DNA of 31,675 bases from Clostridia bacterium (GTDB lineage Bacteria; Bacillota; Clostridia; Oscillospirales; UBA644), in assembly GCA_014872655.1 (NCBI GenBank), contig WHHJ01000018.1, positions 1 to 31,675 of the forward strand, in the 5' to 3' direction. Positions 14,479-23,551 of this stretch are shown one piece after another. Below the pieces are notes generated by a model. It worked only from the letters and a program-made list of their open reading frames with translations. It was not told the origin of the DNA and ran no database searches. Each line of letters starts with the position of its first letter. The stretch's first letter is position 1. Made by a program: the position numbers and the translations under genes.

Positions 14479-15156
14479 TTAGCGACAATAATGACAAGTC
14501 CACGCTTTGACCTGCTCGCCGCAGTTCGGGCAAGTGCAGTCTATCACAAACTGAACGCAGGTGCCGTTTCTGCCGTCTCCGCAGAGCTTATGGCAAGTCT
14601 GGCAATACCAGATCGGATCGGCGTGAATGTCGTATTTCGGGCATTTGCTCGGTGTGTAGCACCCTTGTCCCCATTCGTCCACCGCATAGAAGCTCGGGCA
14701 AGTGTGGGATCCACAGTATTCGCACCCTTTCTGCTCCAACTCGCAGATAAATGAGTGTGTTTCCGGTCCCGTGCAGTGGTGTCCGGCAACGCCGCAGGAA
14801 TAGGTTTGCGCGGGTGTCGGATCGCCGATGACGATGCCGCCGCTTTCGTGTTTTTCCGTTTCATCCGGTGGCGTTTCTTTCTGTTGCTCTTTCGGCTTTT
14901 CAGCAGGTGTCTTTGACCCTTGCTTGATTTCGGTGATAACCGGTTCGGTTTCATCGGGTTCCGACTCGCTTTTCTCTGTGACCGTCATAGGTGACTCTGC
15001 TTGCATTTCTGTTGTTTCGGGCGGTTCTTCCTTGACTGTTTCCACAACGGTGCTTGTCGGCTCAATAACGGGCGTTTCAGCGGATTTTGTGGTGGTGTTG
15101 GTGTTTATCCCAATCAATGTAATAATGGCGATTATAATGGCTATAAGCTTCTTCAT
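14479..15156 (-). CDS. Secreted cysteine/histidine-rich protein
   Basis: A 225-residue protein with an N-terminal signal sequence (KKLIAIIIAIITLIG), then a Thr/Glu/Pro-rich low-complexity spacer (about 25-110), and a C-terminal region of about 110 residues with some 17 cysteines in C-x2-C-like pairs (CEYCGSHTCP, YCQTCHKLCGDG, CTCPNCGEQ). The tail probably forms several zinc or disulfide knots outside the cell. I do not recognise a named family. The start is ATG 15156, with GGAGG 8 bases upstream; an in-frame GTG at 15174 overlaps the previous gene and lacks a site. It follows the TnpV-family gene on the same strand, so it is probably cargo of the mobile-element backbone. Confidence 0.72.
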   Translation of the reverse strand: MKKLIAIIIAIITLIGINTNTTTKSAETPVIEPTSTVVETVKEEPPETTEMQAESPMTVTEKSESEPDETEPVITEIKQGSKTPAEKPKEQQKETPPDETEKHESGGIVIGDPTPAQTYSCGVAGHHCTGPETHSFICELEQKGCEYCGSHTCPSFYAVDEWGQGCYTPSKCPKYDIHADPIWYCQTCHKLCGDGRNGTCVQFVIDCTCPNCGEQVKAWTCHYCR

Positions 15157-15170
15157 ATTAATTTCCTCCG

Positions 15171-15548
15171 TCACCTATAAATCAGTTCGTTGTTTACGAT
15201 TTCAGTTGCCTGTGCTCGGATGGCATTCATACGGCGTACCCATTCCATTTGGTCTGATGCTTTGAGTGTTTCCGTAATGCCGTCTTTCTCGGCAAACTGT
15301 TTTACCAACTGAGAAAACATTTCTTCTGCCTGCTTGTCGATGTCTGCAAGGTAGTCATTCATCTTACCGCTGATGGTCAACTGGCTGAAAAGAACACGGT
15401 TTGCTTTTCTCAAATGGTGGTAATGTCGAGTACCCCATACGCCGACCGGTTTTTCTTCCGGCAGTTCAACATCGGGGAGCAAATAATCTCCGACCTGCGT
15501 GTATGTACCGCCCATTTGCTCGAATAATGATTTCTCCATTTCATTCAA
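15171..15548 (-). CDS. TnpV-family transposon-encoded protein
   Basis: A 125-residue protein that matches the TnpV family known from Tn4451-like and related Clostridial mobile elements: SLFEQMGGTYTQVGDYLLPD near the start and QMEWVRRMNAIRAQATEIV near the end. TnpV function is not established; it is a marker of mobilizable or conjugative elements. Length is normal for the family. It overlaps the upstream small gene by 4 bases and is followed 14 bases later by the secreted Cys-rich gene, so the three form a minus-strand operon. The family is recognised from memory of its motifs, not from a search. Confidence 0.8.
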   Translation of the reverse strand: MNEMEKSLFEQMGGTYTQVGDYLLPDVELPEEKPVGVWGTRHYHHLRKANRVLFSQLTISGKMNDYLADIDKQAEEMFSQLVKQFAEKDGITETLKASDQMEWVRRMNAIRAQATEIVNNELIYR

Positions 15549-15721
15549 CTCCTAACTTTGATTTTCTTTGTCGGTGCATTAATGATTTTGAGAAGCAGTG
15601 CGGATACATCCTCGACCGGCTTGTCCTCGTCAAGAAACATCGTCCGTGCTTTGTTGACACATCCGACCAATAACCGATACTCAAAATCGTCCAATACCAA
15701 CCGCCTTTTGATTTCTTTCAT
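15545..15721 (-). CDS. Small mobile-element protein, 58 residues
   Basis: A 58-residue basic protein starting MKEIKRRLVLDDFEYRLLVG and ending TKKIKVRS. The start at 15721 has a strong AAGGAGG site and is preferred over a longer frame beginning at 15871 whose extra part reads through non-coding sequence. The stop overlaps the TnpV-family start by 4 bases. Short proteins of this type commonly precede tnpV in Clostridial elements, but I cannot assign a function. Confidence 0.72.
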   Translation of the reverse strand: MKEIKRRLVLDDFEYRLLVGCVNKARTMFLDEDKPVEDVSALLLKIINAPTKKIKVRS

Positions 15722-16022
15722 AGTCTCTCGACCTCCTTCGGCTATATTGTAGGATAAAAAGGAAGATAATACGAATGTGTGGATTATAAAAAATAAGACC
15801 GCCAAAACAAATTGCTTTGACAATCTCATTTGAATATGTTTCCATAGAAAAAGAGATACCGAGACAAGCATTTCTGCCTATCTCAGTATCTCTTTCGCCT
15901 CGCCAATGCCCGTGCCTTTGACTACTGTCCTTAAGAACACTGGGCATTTGAGTGGGTGTTTTTAATATTTCTGTTTGTCAAACGATCCTTGATGAAAAAG
16001 CATTGAAAGTCGTGTACGACAT
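15722..16022. other. Intergenic region with terminator and inverted repeats
   Basis: No gene is supported. It holds the minus-strand terminator at 15848-15895, a 7-bp inverted repeat AATGCCC/GGGCATT (15905-15911 and 15942-15948), and a short palindrome GTCGT-GT-ACGAC (16009-16020) just after the stop of the next gene. The ribosome binding site of the 58-residue gene is at its left end. No promoter of consensus quality was found. Confidence 0.6.
15848..15895 (-). terminator. Rho-independent terminator, minus strand
   Basis: A 10-bp stem (15850-15859 with 15886-15895) continues after one mismatch as GAGA/TCTC (15861-15864 with 15881-15884). On the minus strand a T5 run follows (15852-15848). 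It ends the transcript of the small membrane protein gene at 16023-16217. Confidence 0.75.
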
Positions 16023-16217
16023 TTATTTTTTCTCATCATCGTTTTGCATTGTTTTATAGATGAGATACATATCGATATCATCCTGTATCACATCATTTTC
16101 AGATGACTTGGATTGATTCTGTTGATTTTGTGTCGTGGATTTTTTGTTTCCTGTTGCCGCTGCCACAAGCGCTATGAAGCCGACTGCCAAAAGAATACCA
16201 ATGACGATACCAAACAT
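16023..16217 (-). CDS. Small single-pass membrane protein
   Basis: A 64-residue protein: an N-terminal membrane helix (MFGIVIGILLAVGFIALVAA), a short Lys/Gln/Asn/Ser-rich linker and an acidic C-terminus (DDIDMYLIYKTMQNDDEKK). The start at 16217 has GGAGG 8 bases upstream; ATG 16271 would add 18 hydrophilic residues ahead of the helix without a better site. The function is unknown. It is separated from the TnpV group by a terminator and is the last accessory-type gene before the chromosomal block. Confidence 0.6.
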   Translation of the reverse strand: MFGIVIGILLAVGFIALVAAATGNKKSTTQNQQNQSKSSENDVIQDDIDMYLIYKTMQNDDEKK

Positions 16218-16365
16218 TTTTCTTTCCTCCGCTTGTTCATTCTCTGTCACAGATGCATCTTGTGTCTTCAAATATATTTGCAGATCAAAAAATATGGTTC
16301 CATGTTTTGAATCTTTTCTGTAAGCCTTTGCTACAACAAGCGTCCTTCACCATATAATGTTACAT

Positions 16366-18597
16366 TCAAACATCATATTCTGTCGCATACAGGATTTTGC
16401 CGTCTTTCCACGCAAAATCCACGGCACGCTTGCCGGGCAAACGAAGTCCGCAAACTTCTCCCTCTTTGCGCCAAGCAGGCGGTAAAGCAGGCAAAAGATG
16501 CAACGCCCCATCCCGGTCGGTTTGTGCCACCATCTCCAAAATACCGGCGGCAACACCAAAATTACCATCGATCTGAAAAGGCGGATGTGCACAAAACATA
16601 TTGTCATACAGCGAACGCGCACAAAATACATCCAGATTCTTTTGTGTCTGCTCCCCGTCGCACAATCGCGCCCACATACAAATCAACCATGCACGGCTCC
16701 AACCGGTGCCACCGCTGCCATGTGCCAGACGGCGCTCAATGGTCTTACGTGCGGCAGCAAAAAATTCCGGTGTTTGCTTTGTGAACTGCCGGGCAGGATA
16801 CAACCCCCACAAATGGGAAATATGTCGATGTCCCGGTTCAGCCTCTCGGACATCCAGCATCCATTCGCGAACACATCCGTTTTCACCGATTTCAACGGGA
16901 CAAAGACGTGCATCCAGTTCTTCCACCTTCTGGGCAAACGCATCATCCTTGCCCAATATACGGGTTGCCTGCGCGGTACATGTGAACAATTCATGCAAAA
17001 TTTCCGTGTCCATCGCCGCGCCCGGCACAAAACATGCCTCACAGCCATTCTTGTCCAGATAGGTGTTTTCCGGCGACACAGAGGGACAAAGAACCAAATA
17101 TCCCGCTTCATTTTCTTGTAAAAAATCTTCAAAGAACAAACAGGACTGCTCTAAAATGGGATAGGCACGCTGTAAATAAGATATATCGCCGGAATAACGA
17201 TAATGCTCCCACAGATGAAGCGCCAACCATGCTCCCCCCAGTACCCAATAGGAACCGGGAATCCATTGATCCTGCGGCGCACAATCGCCGTAAATATCCG
17301 TGTTGTGGTGACAGACAAACCCACGACATCCGTACAATTTACGTGCACATTCCTGTCCACGGGGCAACATACGAAGCATATGATCCAACAGCACCGTATG
17401 ACATTCGGGCAATGCAGAGGCCTCCGTGGGCCAATAATTCATCTGTGTGTTAATATTGACCGTATAGCGGCATCCCCAACCCGGTTGATAATCATCGCAC
17501 CAAATTCCTTGTAAATTCATGGGCAACGTACCGGGACGACTGGCAGAAATTGTGAGATAACGCGCATAAGAGAACAATTGCTGCGCCAGAAGCGGGTCGG
17601 AAACCAAAGCGGATTCCCCCTGCTCTTTGTATACCGTACGCATACGCGCAATGCGTTGATCCGTTGGAATATCGTTTTTCTCCTGATCGTCACACAACCG
17701 CAGAGACATGCGTTCGTACAACGCACGATAATCTGCCACGTGACGTGCGCGCAGCTGTTCATAAGAATACCTTTGCGCGCGATCCAGTATCTCTTTACAA
17801 TACAAAAGCGGATCATCGGTACGATATGTTGTCGCTGCTGTAAACAAAACCGTGAACCAACGGGCACCACGCACATAAAAGTGCTCACCGATGATCTCCA
17901 CCTGTGCCTCTTCATCCGCCAGTACGCGTGCCATAGCCACATTTTTCTCAGAACCTGTGTCAAACAGGAGTGCAAGTGTGTTGTCGCCCGTTTTTTGGAT
18001 CACGGGGCCAAAGTGATCTCGGTGCAGCCGAATACGTAATTCCATCGGAAGTGCGTCACATTCAACATGGTAAACGATCACATCGTCCGGATGAGATGCA
18101 AAAATCTCCCGACGGTCACATCCTTCCCCCATGGTATACGATACATGACAAATTCCTTCCGACATATCCAACCATCGGCGGTATGCCGTGATCTCTCCGC
18201 TTCGGTTAAACGTACGAAGGAAGAGTTTTGCCAACGGCTGGTAATCGCTCATGCTCTCCGGAACCGATGACCATGCCATCAACGCCAAATTTTCCGCCTC
18301 CTGCGTATTTCCCGCAAAGGTAAGCGCACGAATCTTTGAAAAATACGCTGCGGTATCGGGGTTGATGCGTTCCCGTCGTCCATCGGCATTGACACTTTCC
18401 TCATTGAGCTGCAACGTATCGTCCCAAATACGGCCATAGACCATACCGCCCATGCGGCCGTTTCCCACCGGCAGTGCCTGTTCCCATTTTTCTGCAAAAT
18501 TTGTATACCACAGCGTCTCCTGCTGTGCACAAGGACCTGTCCCTGCTTTTTGCGCTGTGGATGATCGTTTGGTTTTCACTTGATCTTTTTGTTCCAT
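16366..18597 (-). CDS. GH95 family alpha-L-fucosidase
   Basis: A 743-residue glycoside hydrolase of family GH95, which removes alpha-1,2-linked L-fucose (some members act on alpha-L-galactose). The N-terminal beta domain has the family opening WEQALPVGNGRMGGMVYG and LQLNEESVN; the (alpha/alpha)6 catalytic domain spans about 280-650 and includes NINTQMNYWPTEA and the IDGNFGVAAGI motif near the C-terminus. No signal peptide is visible, so it is probably cytoplasmic and acts on imported oligosaccharides. Length is normal for the family. It lies 100 bases downstream of a HAD phosphatase gene on the same strand and may share its transcript. A gut or mucosal glycan diet is implied. Confidence 0.9.
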   Translation of the reverse strand: MEQKDQVKTKRSSTAQKAGTGPCAQQETLWYTNFAEKWEQALPVGNGRMGGMVYGRIWDDTLQLNEESVNADGRRERINPDTAAYFSKIRALTFAGNTQEAENLALMAWSSVPESMSDYQPLAKLFLRTFNRSGEITAYRRWLDMSEGICHVSYTMGEGCDRREIFASHPDDVIVYHVECDALPMELRIRLHRDHFGPVIQKTGDNTLALLFDTGSEKNVAMARVLADEEAQVEIIGEHFYVRGARWFTVLFTAATTYRTDDPLLYCKEILDRAQRYSYEQLRARHVADYRALYERMSLRLCDDQEKNDIPTDQRIARMRTVYKEQGESALVSDPLLAQQLFSYARYLTISASRPGTLPMNLQGIWCDDYQPGWGCRYTVNINTQMNYWPTEASALPECHTVLLDHMLRMLPRGQECARKLYGCRGFVCHHNTDIYGDCAPQDQWIPGSYWVLGGAWLALHLWEHYRYSGDISYLQRAYPILEQSCLFFEDFLQENEAGYLVLCPSVSPENTYLDKNGCEACFVPGAAMDTEILHELFTCTAQATRILGKDDAFAQKVEELDARLCPVEIGENGCVREWMLDVREAEPGHRHISHLWGLYPARQFTKQTPEFFAAARKTIERRLAHGSGGTGWSRAWLICMWARLCDGEQTQKNLDVFCARSLYDNMFCAHPPFQIDGNFGVAAGILEMVAQTDRDGALHLLPALPPAWRKEGEVCGLRLPGKRAVDFAWKDGKILYATEYDV

Positions 18598-18697
18598 GTA
18601 CCTATTCCTTATTCTATGTTGATTCTATGTTTGTGTGGATGAACCGTGTGTAACTTTCTGCGTTTTTTGATAATAGATCAAACAAAATACGCGTATC

Positions 18698-19357
18698 TCA
18701 AAGGGTAAACAACGTTTGCAATGCTTGTGGTGTTGCAACAAACCCGTCTGCACCCGCATCCGCAAGCTCCTGTTGTGAACCATATCCCCACAAAACACCG
18801 TACGCGGGGATCCCACATTGATGCGCACCCGTAATATCCTGCTCCCGATCCCCCAACATCAAAAAAGACCGGTACGGTAAGGACTGCATCGCATTTTGGA
18901 TCACTTGTGCTTTTGTATCCACCGTACCGTCCAACGTTGCACCATGAATCTGTTTGAAATATTTTGCCAAATCAAACCGCTCTAAAATCTGTACCGCATA
19001 CACTTCCGGCTTTGCCGTAGCCACCGCCAGAGGCACGTCGTGTTCACACAGAAATTCCAAAGCCGGAACAATCCCGTCATACACAGCGTTTTCAAACATG
19101 GCGCCCTGACCCACAAAACATTCACGATAGCGTGCAACGGCACGTTCTGCGTCCGCGTGGCTCATGCCGGCATACCGGCAAAAGCTTTCACGCAGCGGTG
19201 GGCCGATAAATTTGTTGAGCGTCTGTGATGGCAAATGCATGGAAAACGCCTTTAGGGCATATTGTACGGAATGAAGGATGCCGGGGGCGGAATCCGTCAG
19301 CGTCCCGTCCAAATCGAAGAGCAAACATGTTTTTTTGTCTACTTGTTTGTTTTGCAT
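18698..19357 (-). CDS. HAD-family phosphatase, phosphoglycolate phosphatase-like
   Basis: A 219-residue HAD hydrolase. Motif I is LLFDLDGTLTDSAPG (nucleophile Asp in DLDGT), a helical cap follows, then motif II VATAKPEV and motif IV MLGDREQDITGA. The cap type and length fit Gph/PpaX-like enzymes, but the substrate cannot be read from sequence. The neighbouring fucosidase and galE suggest possible sugar-phosphate substrates, which is inference. It is transcribed leftward, divergent from galE. Confidence 0.85.
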   Translation of the reverse strand: MQNKQVDKKTCLLFDLDGTLTDSAPGILHSVQYALKAFSMHLPSQTLNKFIGPPLRESFCRYAGMSHADAERAVARYRECFVGQGAMFENAVYDGIVPALEFLCEHDVPLAVATAKPEVYAVQILERFDLAKYFKQIHGATLDGTVDTKAQVIQNAMQSLPYRSFLMLGDREQDITGAHQCGIPAYGVLWGYGSQQELADAGADGFVATPQALQTLFTL

Positions 19358-19872
19358 ATGTCATATTCCTTTGTGTCGTATTCAAATCAGATGATCCAAA
19401 AAATATCTTTTCTATCTAAAGTTCTGCCGGGGTTGTTTCCGGTGATTTTTCCGATCCGGAAAACATTGCAAAAATCAGTATAAAATGCGCCGACCCTATC
19501 TGAAATTTTCTTATAAAACCATATGTTCAAATTATAAGTCATCCTTAAAAAAAAAGCAAGTTTTCCATTCAAAAAAATAACCACGGATACAAAAACTTTC
19601 CATGCAAAAGTTTCTCGTTTTTTTTCAAACAGCTGTCGAAAAAACAAAAATTGTGTTATAATATATTAGCAGGTGATACTACTGAATTTGTAGCCGCAAT
19701 ATTTGGATATCCATTCCTTTTTTTACAAATATCGTTGCAAATCGACAGTAACTATGCTATACTGTGTCATACAAACAAGTCTTTCGTCACACGTCTTTGC
19801 TGACTTGGTACAGGCGCAATGCGACAATAGGTCTGTTTTGAAAAACTCATGCCGTAAAGGAGATGTACGATT
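19358..19872. other. Divergent intergenic region between the HAD gene and galE
   Basis: No gene is supported. It contains a small perfect hairpin TTTTCCG-ATC-CGGAAAA (19447-19463), an extended -10 element (TGTTATAAT near 19657) with a poor -35, and the better galE promoter at 19735-19763. The left half is A/T-rich without clear structure. Confidence 0.55.
19735..19763 (+). promoter_or_regulatory. Probable galE promoter
   Basis: TTGCAA (19735-19740) and TATACT (19758-19763) are spaced 17 bp apart, with TGC immediately before the -10. The predicted leader is about 100 bases. An upstream TGTTATAAT is a second candidate. Confidence 0.55.
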
Positions 19873-20880
19873 ATGGCAATTTTGGTCACCGGCGGCGCCG
19901 GATTTATCGGAACACACACTTGCGTGGAATTGTTGGAAGCAGGCGAAGACATCGTCGTATTCGACAACTTGGTCAACAGCAAACGCAGCGCCATCGATGC
20001 GGTCAAACAAATCACAGGAAAAGATTTTCCTTTCTATGAGGCCGATATGCTTGACGAAGCTGCCATGGAAAAAATTTTCAGCGCCCATAACATCACTGAG
20101 GTGATCCACTTCGCCGGACTAAAAGCAGTGGGAGAAAGTGTGGAAAAGCCGTTGGAATATTATCACAACAACCTCACCGGCACACTGATTCTTCTGCAGG
20201 TCATGAGACGACACAATGTGAAACGTATCGTTTTCTCTTCTTCTGCTACGGTGTACGGCTCACCGAAAACCGTACCGATCAAAGAAGATTTTCCGCTCTC
20301 CACCACCAACCCCTATGGTGCGACCAAACTCATGATCGAAAATATGTTGCGTGACCTGTATCATAGCGATAACAGCTGGTCCATCGCCCTGCTTCGGTAT
20401 TTCAACCCCATTGGCGCACATGAAAGCGGCCTGATCGGTGAGGACCCCAACGGAATCCCCAACAACATTATGCCGCGTCTGATCAACGTCGCATTGGGTA
20501 AAATGGATTCCATGACGGTGTTCGGTGACGACTATCCCACACGTGACGGTACAGGCGTACGTGACTATATCCATGTGGTAGATCTTGCGAAAGGACACGT
20601 GGCTGCCATTGCCAAAGTACGCAGTCAGACCATGTGCGATGCATACAACCTCGGAACCGGCAAGGGCTACAGTGTACTGGAAATTATCCACGGATTGGAA
20701 AAAGCGTGTGGCAAGCAATTGCCTTATCACGTGACACCACGTCGTGCGGGCGACATCGCCGAGTGCTATGCTGACCCGACGAAAGCCGCGGAAGAGCTGC
20801 ACTGGAAAGCAACCATGGATCTTGATCAAATGTGCAAAGATGCTTGGCATTTTGCGCTGATGCACCAAAAGAACAACTGA
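19873..20880 (+). CDS. galE: UDP-glucose 4-epimerase
   Basis: A 335-residue short-chain dehydrogenase of the GalE type that interconverts UDP-glucose and UDP-galactose with NAD+. The Rossmann motif TGGAGFIG (6-13) and the catalytic set SSSATVYG (Ser about 123-124), Tyr148 and Lys152 in YGATK are present, with the family blocks HFAGLKAVGES and LRYFNPIGAHESG. Length is normal. An AAAGGAG site lies about 9 bases before the start. It may supply galactose units for surface polymers, and the gene that follows is an LTA-synthase-like enzyme, although a terminator separates them. Confidence 0.95.
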   Translation: MAILVTGGAGFIGTHTCVELLEAGEDIVVFDNLVNSKRSAIDAVKQITGKDFPFYEADMLDEAAMEKIFSAHNITEVIHFAGLKAVGESVEKPLEYYHNNLTGTLILLQVMRRHNVKRIVFSSSATVYGSPKTVPIKEDFPLSTTNPYGATKLMIENMLRDLYHSDNSWSIALLRYFNPIGAHESGLIGEDPNGIPNNIMPRLINVALGKMDSMTVFGDDYPTRDGTGVRDYIHVVDLAKGHVAAIAKVRSQTMCDAYNLGTGKGYSVLEIIHGLEKACGKQLPYHVTPRRAGDIAECYADPTKAAEELHWKATMDLDQMCKDAWHFALMHQKNN

Positions 20881-21200
20881 TTTTACTTTTCATTCCTTGA
20901 TAAAAGCAAACAATTTGAAAGCATATCAAATACCTGACGATATATGCGGCATGATACCGTCGCAGACCGGCTATGTTTTTTCCATATGATATACCCATTT
21001 TCATGAAAGCGTGAAAAACAAATATCGTAAAATCAGGCAACGATACCGCTGCCCGTTTTTCCAGACGGGCAGCGATTGCTTTTTATCAATCATTTTCAAA
21101 AACAGATCAATTTGTTTCACGCAAAGCCAGTCTTCCGTCAAATACTACGCACTTGTTTTGTCGTGATTCCCATTACCGAAACCCGAAAGGACTTTGTGCC
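20881..21200. other. Intergenic region between galE and the LTA-synthase-like gene
   Basis: No gene is supported. Apart from the galE terminator at 21047-21085 and the AAAGGA site ahead of 21201 I see no convincing promoter or other structure. Confidence 0.5.
21047..21085 (+). terminator. Terminator downstream of galE
   Basis: A 10-bp perfect stem (CGCTGCCCGT, 21047-21056, with 21065-21074) has an 8-base loop and is followed by ATTGCTTTTT. Confidence 0.8.
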
Positions 21201-23540
21201 ATGAAACCGCAGGAACCGTCACATTTGCCGGACAACACATCGGCAAATCAAACAGAGCCGATACCGTCCCCAAAACAAGAGATGACCTCCGTCGCGCACA
21301 CGCAAGGTACCGTTGTTGAAGACAATAAGCGTTTAGAACAGACACAATGGCAAGACACCGAAAGTACAACAAACGGGCAAACTGCACAAAACGATATCCC
21401 GCAAGAAAATGTCTCTGCCCATGCAGAAGTTTCTGAGGACTCGGAAAATTTTGTCGATGCGGAATCTTTTTTTGGCACAGAGTCGACTGAGGATTCCACA
21501 GGCCCTGTTAAAACACCGCTTTGTGTGCCACCGGATCGCAAAAACAAACGAATCCGGAAACAAAAAGCAAAAAAAATGATTCGGCCGCGCTTGGATGCCA
21601 TTGCCACTGTTGTGATCTTTGCCGCATTATTTTTCAAGTTTTTCTACTTTTACAGCCAGGTTATTTATAAAACGCTGGAAAATACAACCATATCTGCATT
21701 CTTTTTAACACTGATTTCCCTTTTCTTTTTCGCCGTTGGATGCATCATTGTCCGACTCATTCGTCCCAAACGCCCAAATCATATCCCGTTTTTGATCATC
21801 GTAACATGTATCATCACTGCACTGATGCTGATTGATGCAGCATATAAAAGTTATTTCAACATGTTGCCAAGTGTATTGGAACTCAAAAAAACAGGCGAAT
21901 TGGGCGAAAGTGCTGATTCCGTATGGGCCGTTATACAACAAGCAAAATATGATTTAATCGCTTTGGGATGGGATATTGTTCCCTTGATCATTTTCGGATC
22001 GGTTGTGCGTCCGCTCCTGATGAAACGCCCCAAACGACCGCAAAAAAAAGCGTCAAAACGCAACATAACCATTGGCATGAGTGTTGTAGCACTTGTGACG
22101 CTTATTGCTGTCTCCCTGATGCTTTTGCTTTCCCCCATGGTTTCTGCTGTGACGTTACGCAGCGAACTTCTTTCGTATCATATCAGGGATTTTTATACGG
22201 CGCTGTTCGGCGATTCGCAAAACAGCGATGAAACATTGCTGGAAGATAGCATGGACTGGATTGCAAACAAAGACAATACGAAAAGTACGACAGAAAAAAA
22301 TGATATGTATTGGGGTATCGGGCACGGAAAAAATGTCCTGGTAATTCAGGTGGAAGCATTACAAAATTTTGTGCTGAACGCCACATACAACGGACAGGTG
22401 CTTACACCAAATCTCAATGCATTTTTGAAAGATGATTGCTTACAGTTTACCAATCACTACTATCAAGTGGGCGGAGGCAATACAGCGGATGCAGAATTTA
22501 CCGTAAATAATTCCCTCTATCCGCCGGAAAAAGAAGCTGCCTATGAAAAATATACGGATAACGATTATTACGGATTGCCTTTTTTGCTCAAAGACAATGG
22601 CTATACAGGCGCTTACGCGTATCACGGCAACAACGGTGCCTTTTGGAATCGTGAAACGGCTTACCCTTATCAGGGGTTTGACGATTTTATTTCACGTGAA
22701 GATATGCCATCTCTGCCAACCATGGGCAGCATGGAAGGCGTTACCGACAGCGCGCTGTTTGAACGCATCGTGCATGATATGCAATACACGTACACCTCCC
22801 CCTACTATATCTTTGCCGTAACCATCTCCTCCCACCATCCTTTTGAAATACCTGCGGAAATGGCCACCCTACGATTGAAAGACGAAGATGTTGGGACACT
22901 GGGTGGAAATTATCTGCAAAGTGTGCATTATTTTGATCAATGCTTTGGAGAACTGGTACAAAATATGAAACAGGCGGGACTTTGGGACGACACCATCATT
23001 GTTCTCTATGGCGATCACATGGCACTGCCGTGCTATACGGAAGAATATGTGACATTTATGGAAAAAAATTTTATGCCAAAAGATGTCTCATATAACTATG
23101 TGGAACACTTCCGTGTACCGTTTTTGATGCGTGTTCCAGGGTTTGGAAGCGAAACCCACAGCATTGCCAATGGACACATTGACATTGCGCCAACTCTGTT
23201 GCACATTTTGGGTATTTCCAACGATCGCGGTATCATGTTAGGGCAGGATCTGTTTGTGGCAGATGAAGGGATTGTATTAGAACAAACGCACCTGGAACGC
23301 GGCTCGTATTTTACCGATGACATTTTGCTCATGAATTATCAGCAAGATGACCCGGCATTGATCACTGTACTCAATATCAATGGTAAAACTCAATTACCCC
23401 GCAGTCCCACCGTTTCAGAATATAAAACATGTCTCAAAGCCAAGCGAATTTTCAATATGAATATGTATCTTTTGGATAATGATTTAATCTTAACAGAAAA
23501 CATTGAAGTACTTCAAAAGGCAAAAACATCAGAAAAATAA
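21201..23540 (+). CDS. LTA-synthase-like membrane sulfatase-fold enzyme
   Basis: A 779-residue protein. The first 115 residues are a hydrophilic, Thr/Glu/Gln-rich cytoplasmic extension, unusually long for the family. About five membrane helices follow (near 135-315), then an extracellular alkaline-phosphatase/sulfatase domain with VLVIQVEALQNF, the candidate nucleophile Thr428 in GGGNTADAEF, YHGNNGAFWNR and LYGDHMALP. LtaS-type enzymes polymerise glycerol phosphate from phosphatidylglycerol onto a glycolipid anchor. Substrate specificity (LTA, or phosphoglycerol transfer to other glycans) is not decided by these motifs. ATG 21201 is chosen for its AAAGGA site about 9 bases upstream; an in-frame ATG at 21153 lacks one. 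Confidence 0.88.
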   Translation: MKPQEPSHLPDNTSANQTEPIPSPKQEMTSVAHTQGTVVEDNKRLEQTQWQDTESTTNGQTAQNDIPQENVSAHAEVSEDSENFVDAESFFGTESTEDSTGPVKTPLCVPPDRKNKRIRKQKAKKMIRPRLDAIATVVIFAALFFKFFYFYSQVIYKTLENTTISAFFLTLISLFFFAVGCIIVRLIRPKRPNHIPFLIIVTCIITALMLIDAAYKSYFNMLPSVLELKKTGELGESADSVWAVIQQAKYDLIALGWDIVPLIIFGSVVRPLLMKRPKRPQKKASKRNITIGMSVVALVTLIAVSLMLLLSPMVSAVTLRSELLSYHIRDFYTALFGDSQNSDETLLEDSMDWIANKDNTKSTTEKNDMYWGIGHGKNVLVIQVEALQNFVLNATYNGQVLTPNLNAFLKDDCLQFTNHYYQVGGGNTADAEFTVNNSLYPPEKEAAYEKYTDNDYYGLPFLLKDNGYTGAYAYHGNNGAFWNRETAYPYQGFDDFISREDMPSLPTMGSMEGVTDSALFERIVHDMQYTYTSPYYIFAVTISSHHPFEIPAEMATLRLKDEDVGTLGGNYLQSVHYFDQCFGELVQNMKQAGLWDDTIIVLYGDHMALPCYTEEYVTFMEKNFMPKDVSYNYVEHFRVPFLMRVPGFGSETHSIANGHIDIAPTLLHILGISNDRGIMLGQDLFVADEGIVLEQTHLERGSYFTDDILLMNYQQDDPALITVLNINGKTQLPRSPTVSEYKTCLKAKRIFNMNMYLLDNDLILTENIEVLQKAKTSEK

Positions 23541-23551
23541 CAAATCATTCC

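Larger units (their letters stand above)
1..16340. mobile_element. Accessory island (partial), probably an integrated mobile element
   Basis: This stretch holds a tyrosine recombinase, an XRE/ImmA-type regulator pair, a TnpV-family protein and small minus-strand genes of the kind found in Firmicute conjugative and mobilizable elements, around a long cargo operon. It is followed abruptly by housekeeping and metabolic genes from 16,366 on. The plus-strand cargo (1,854-14,426) is flanked on both sides by minus-strand mobile-element-type genes, which suggests a cassette within a larger element. No direct-repeat attachment sites or tRNA target were found, the left end lies outside the window, and the right boundary is only an estimate placed before the fucosidase gene. 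Confidence 0.5.

Noticed and set aside
15905..15948. AATGCCC/GGGCATT inverted repeat as the right end of the mobile element
   Set aside because: It is only 7 bp, has no partner at the left within the window, and lies inside the minus-strand accessory genes rather than at the junction with the chromosomal block.
16498..17121. Plus-strand open frame opposite the fucosidase gene
   Set aside because: It is antisense to a well-supported GH95 gene, with arginine/histidine/cysteine-rich composition typical of a shadow frame; the same applies to other frames antisense to this gene.
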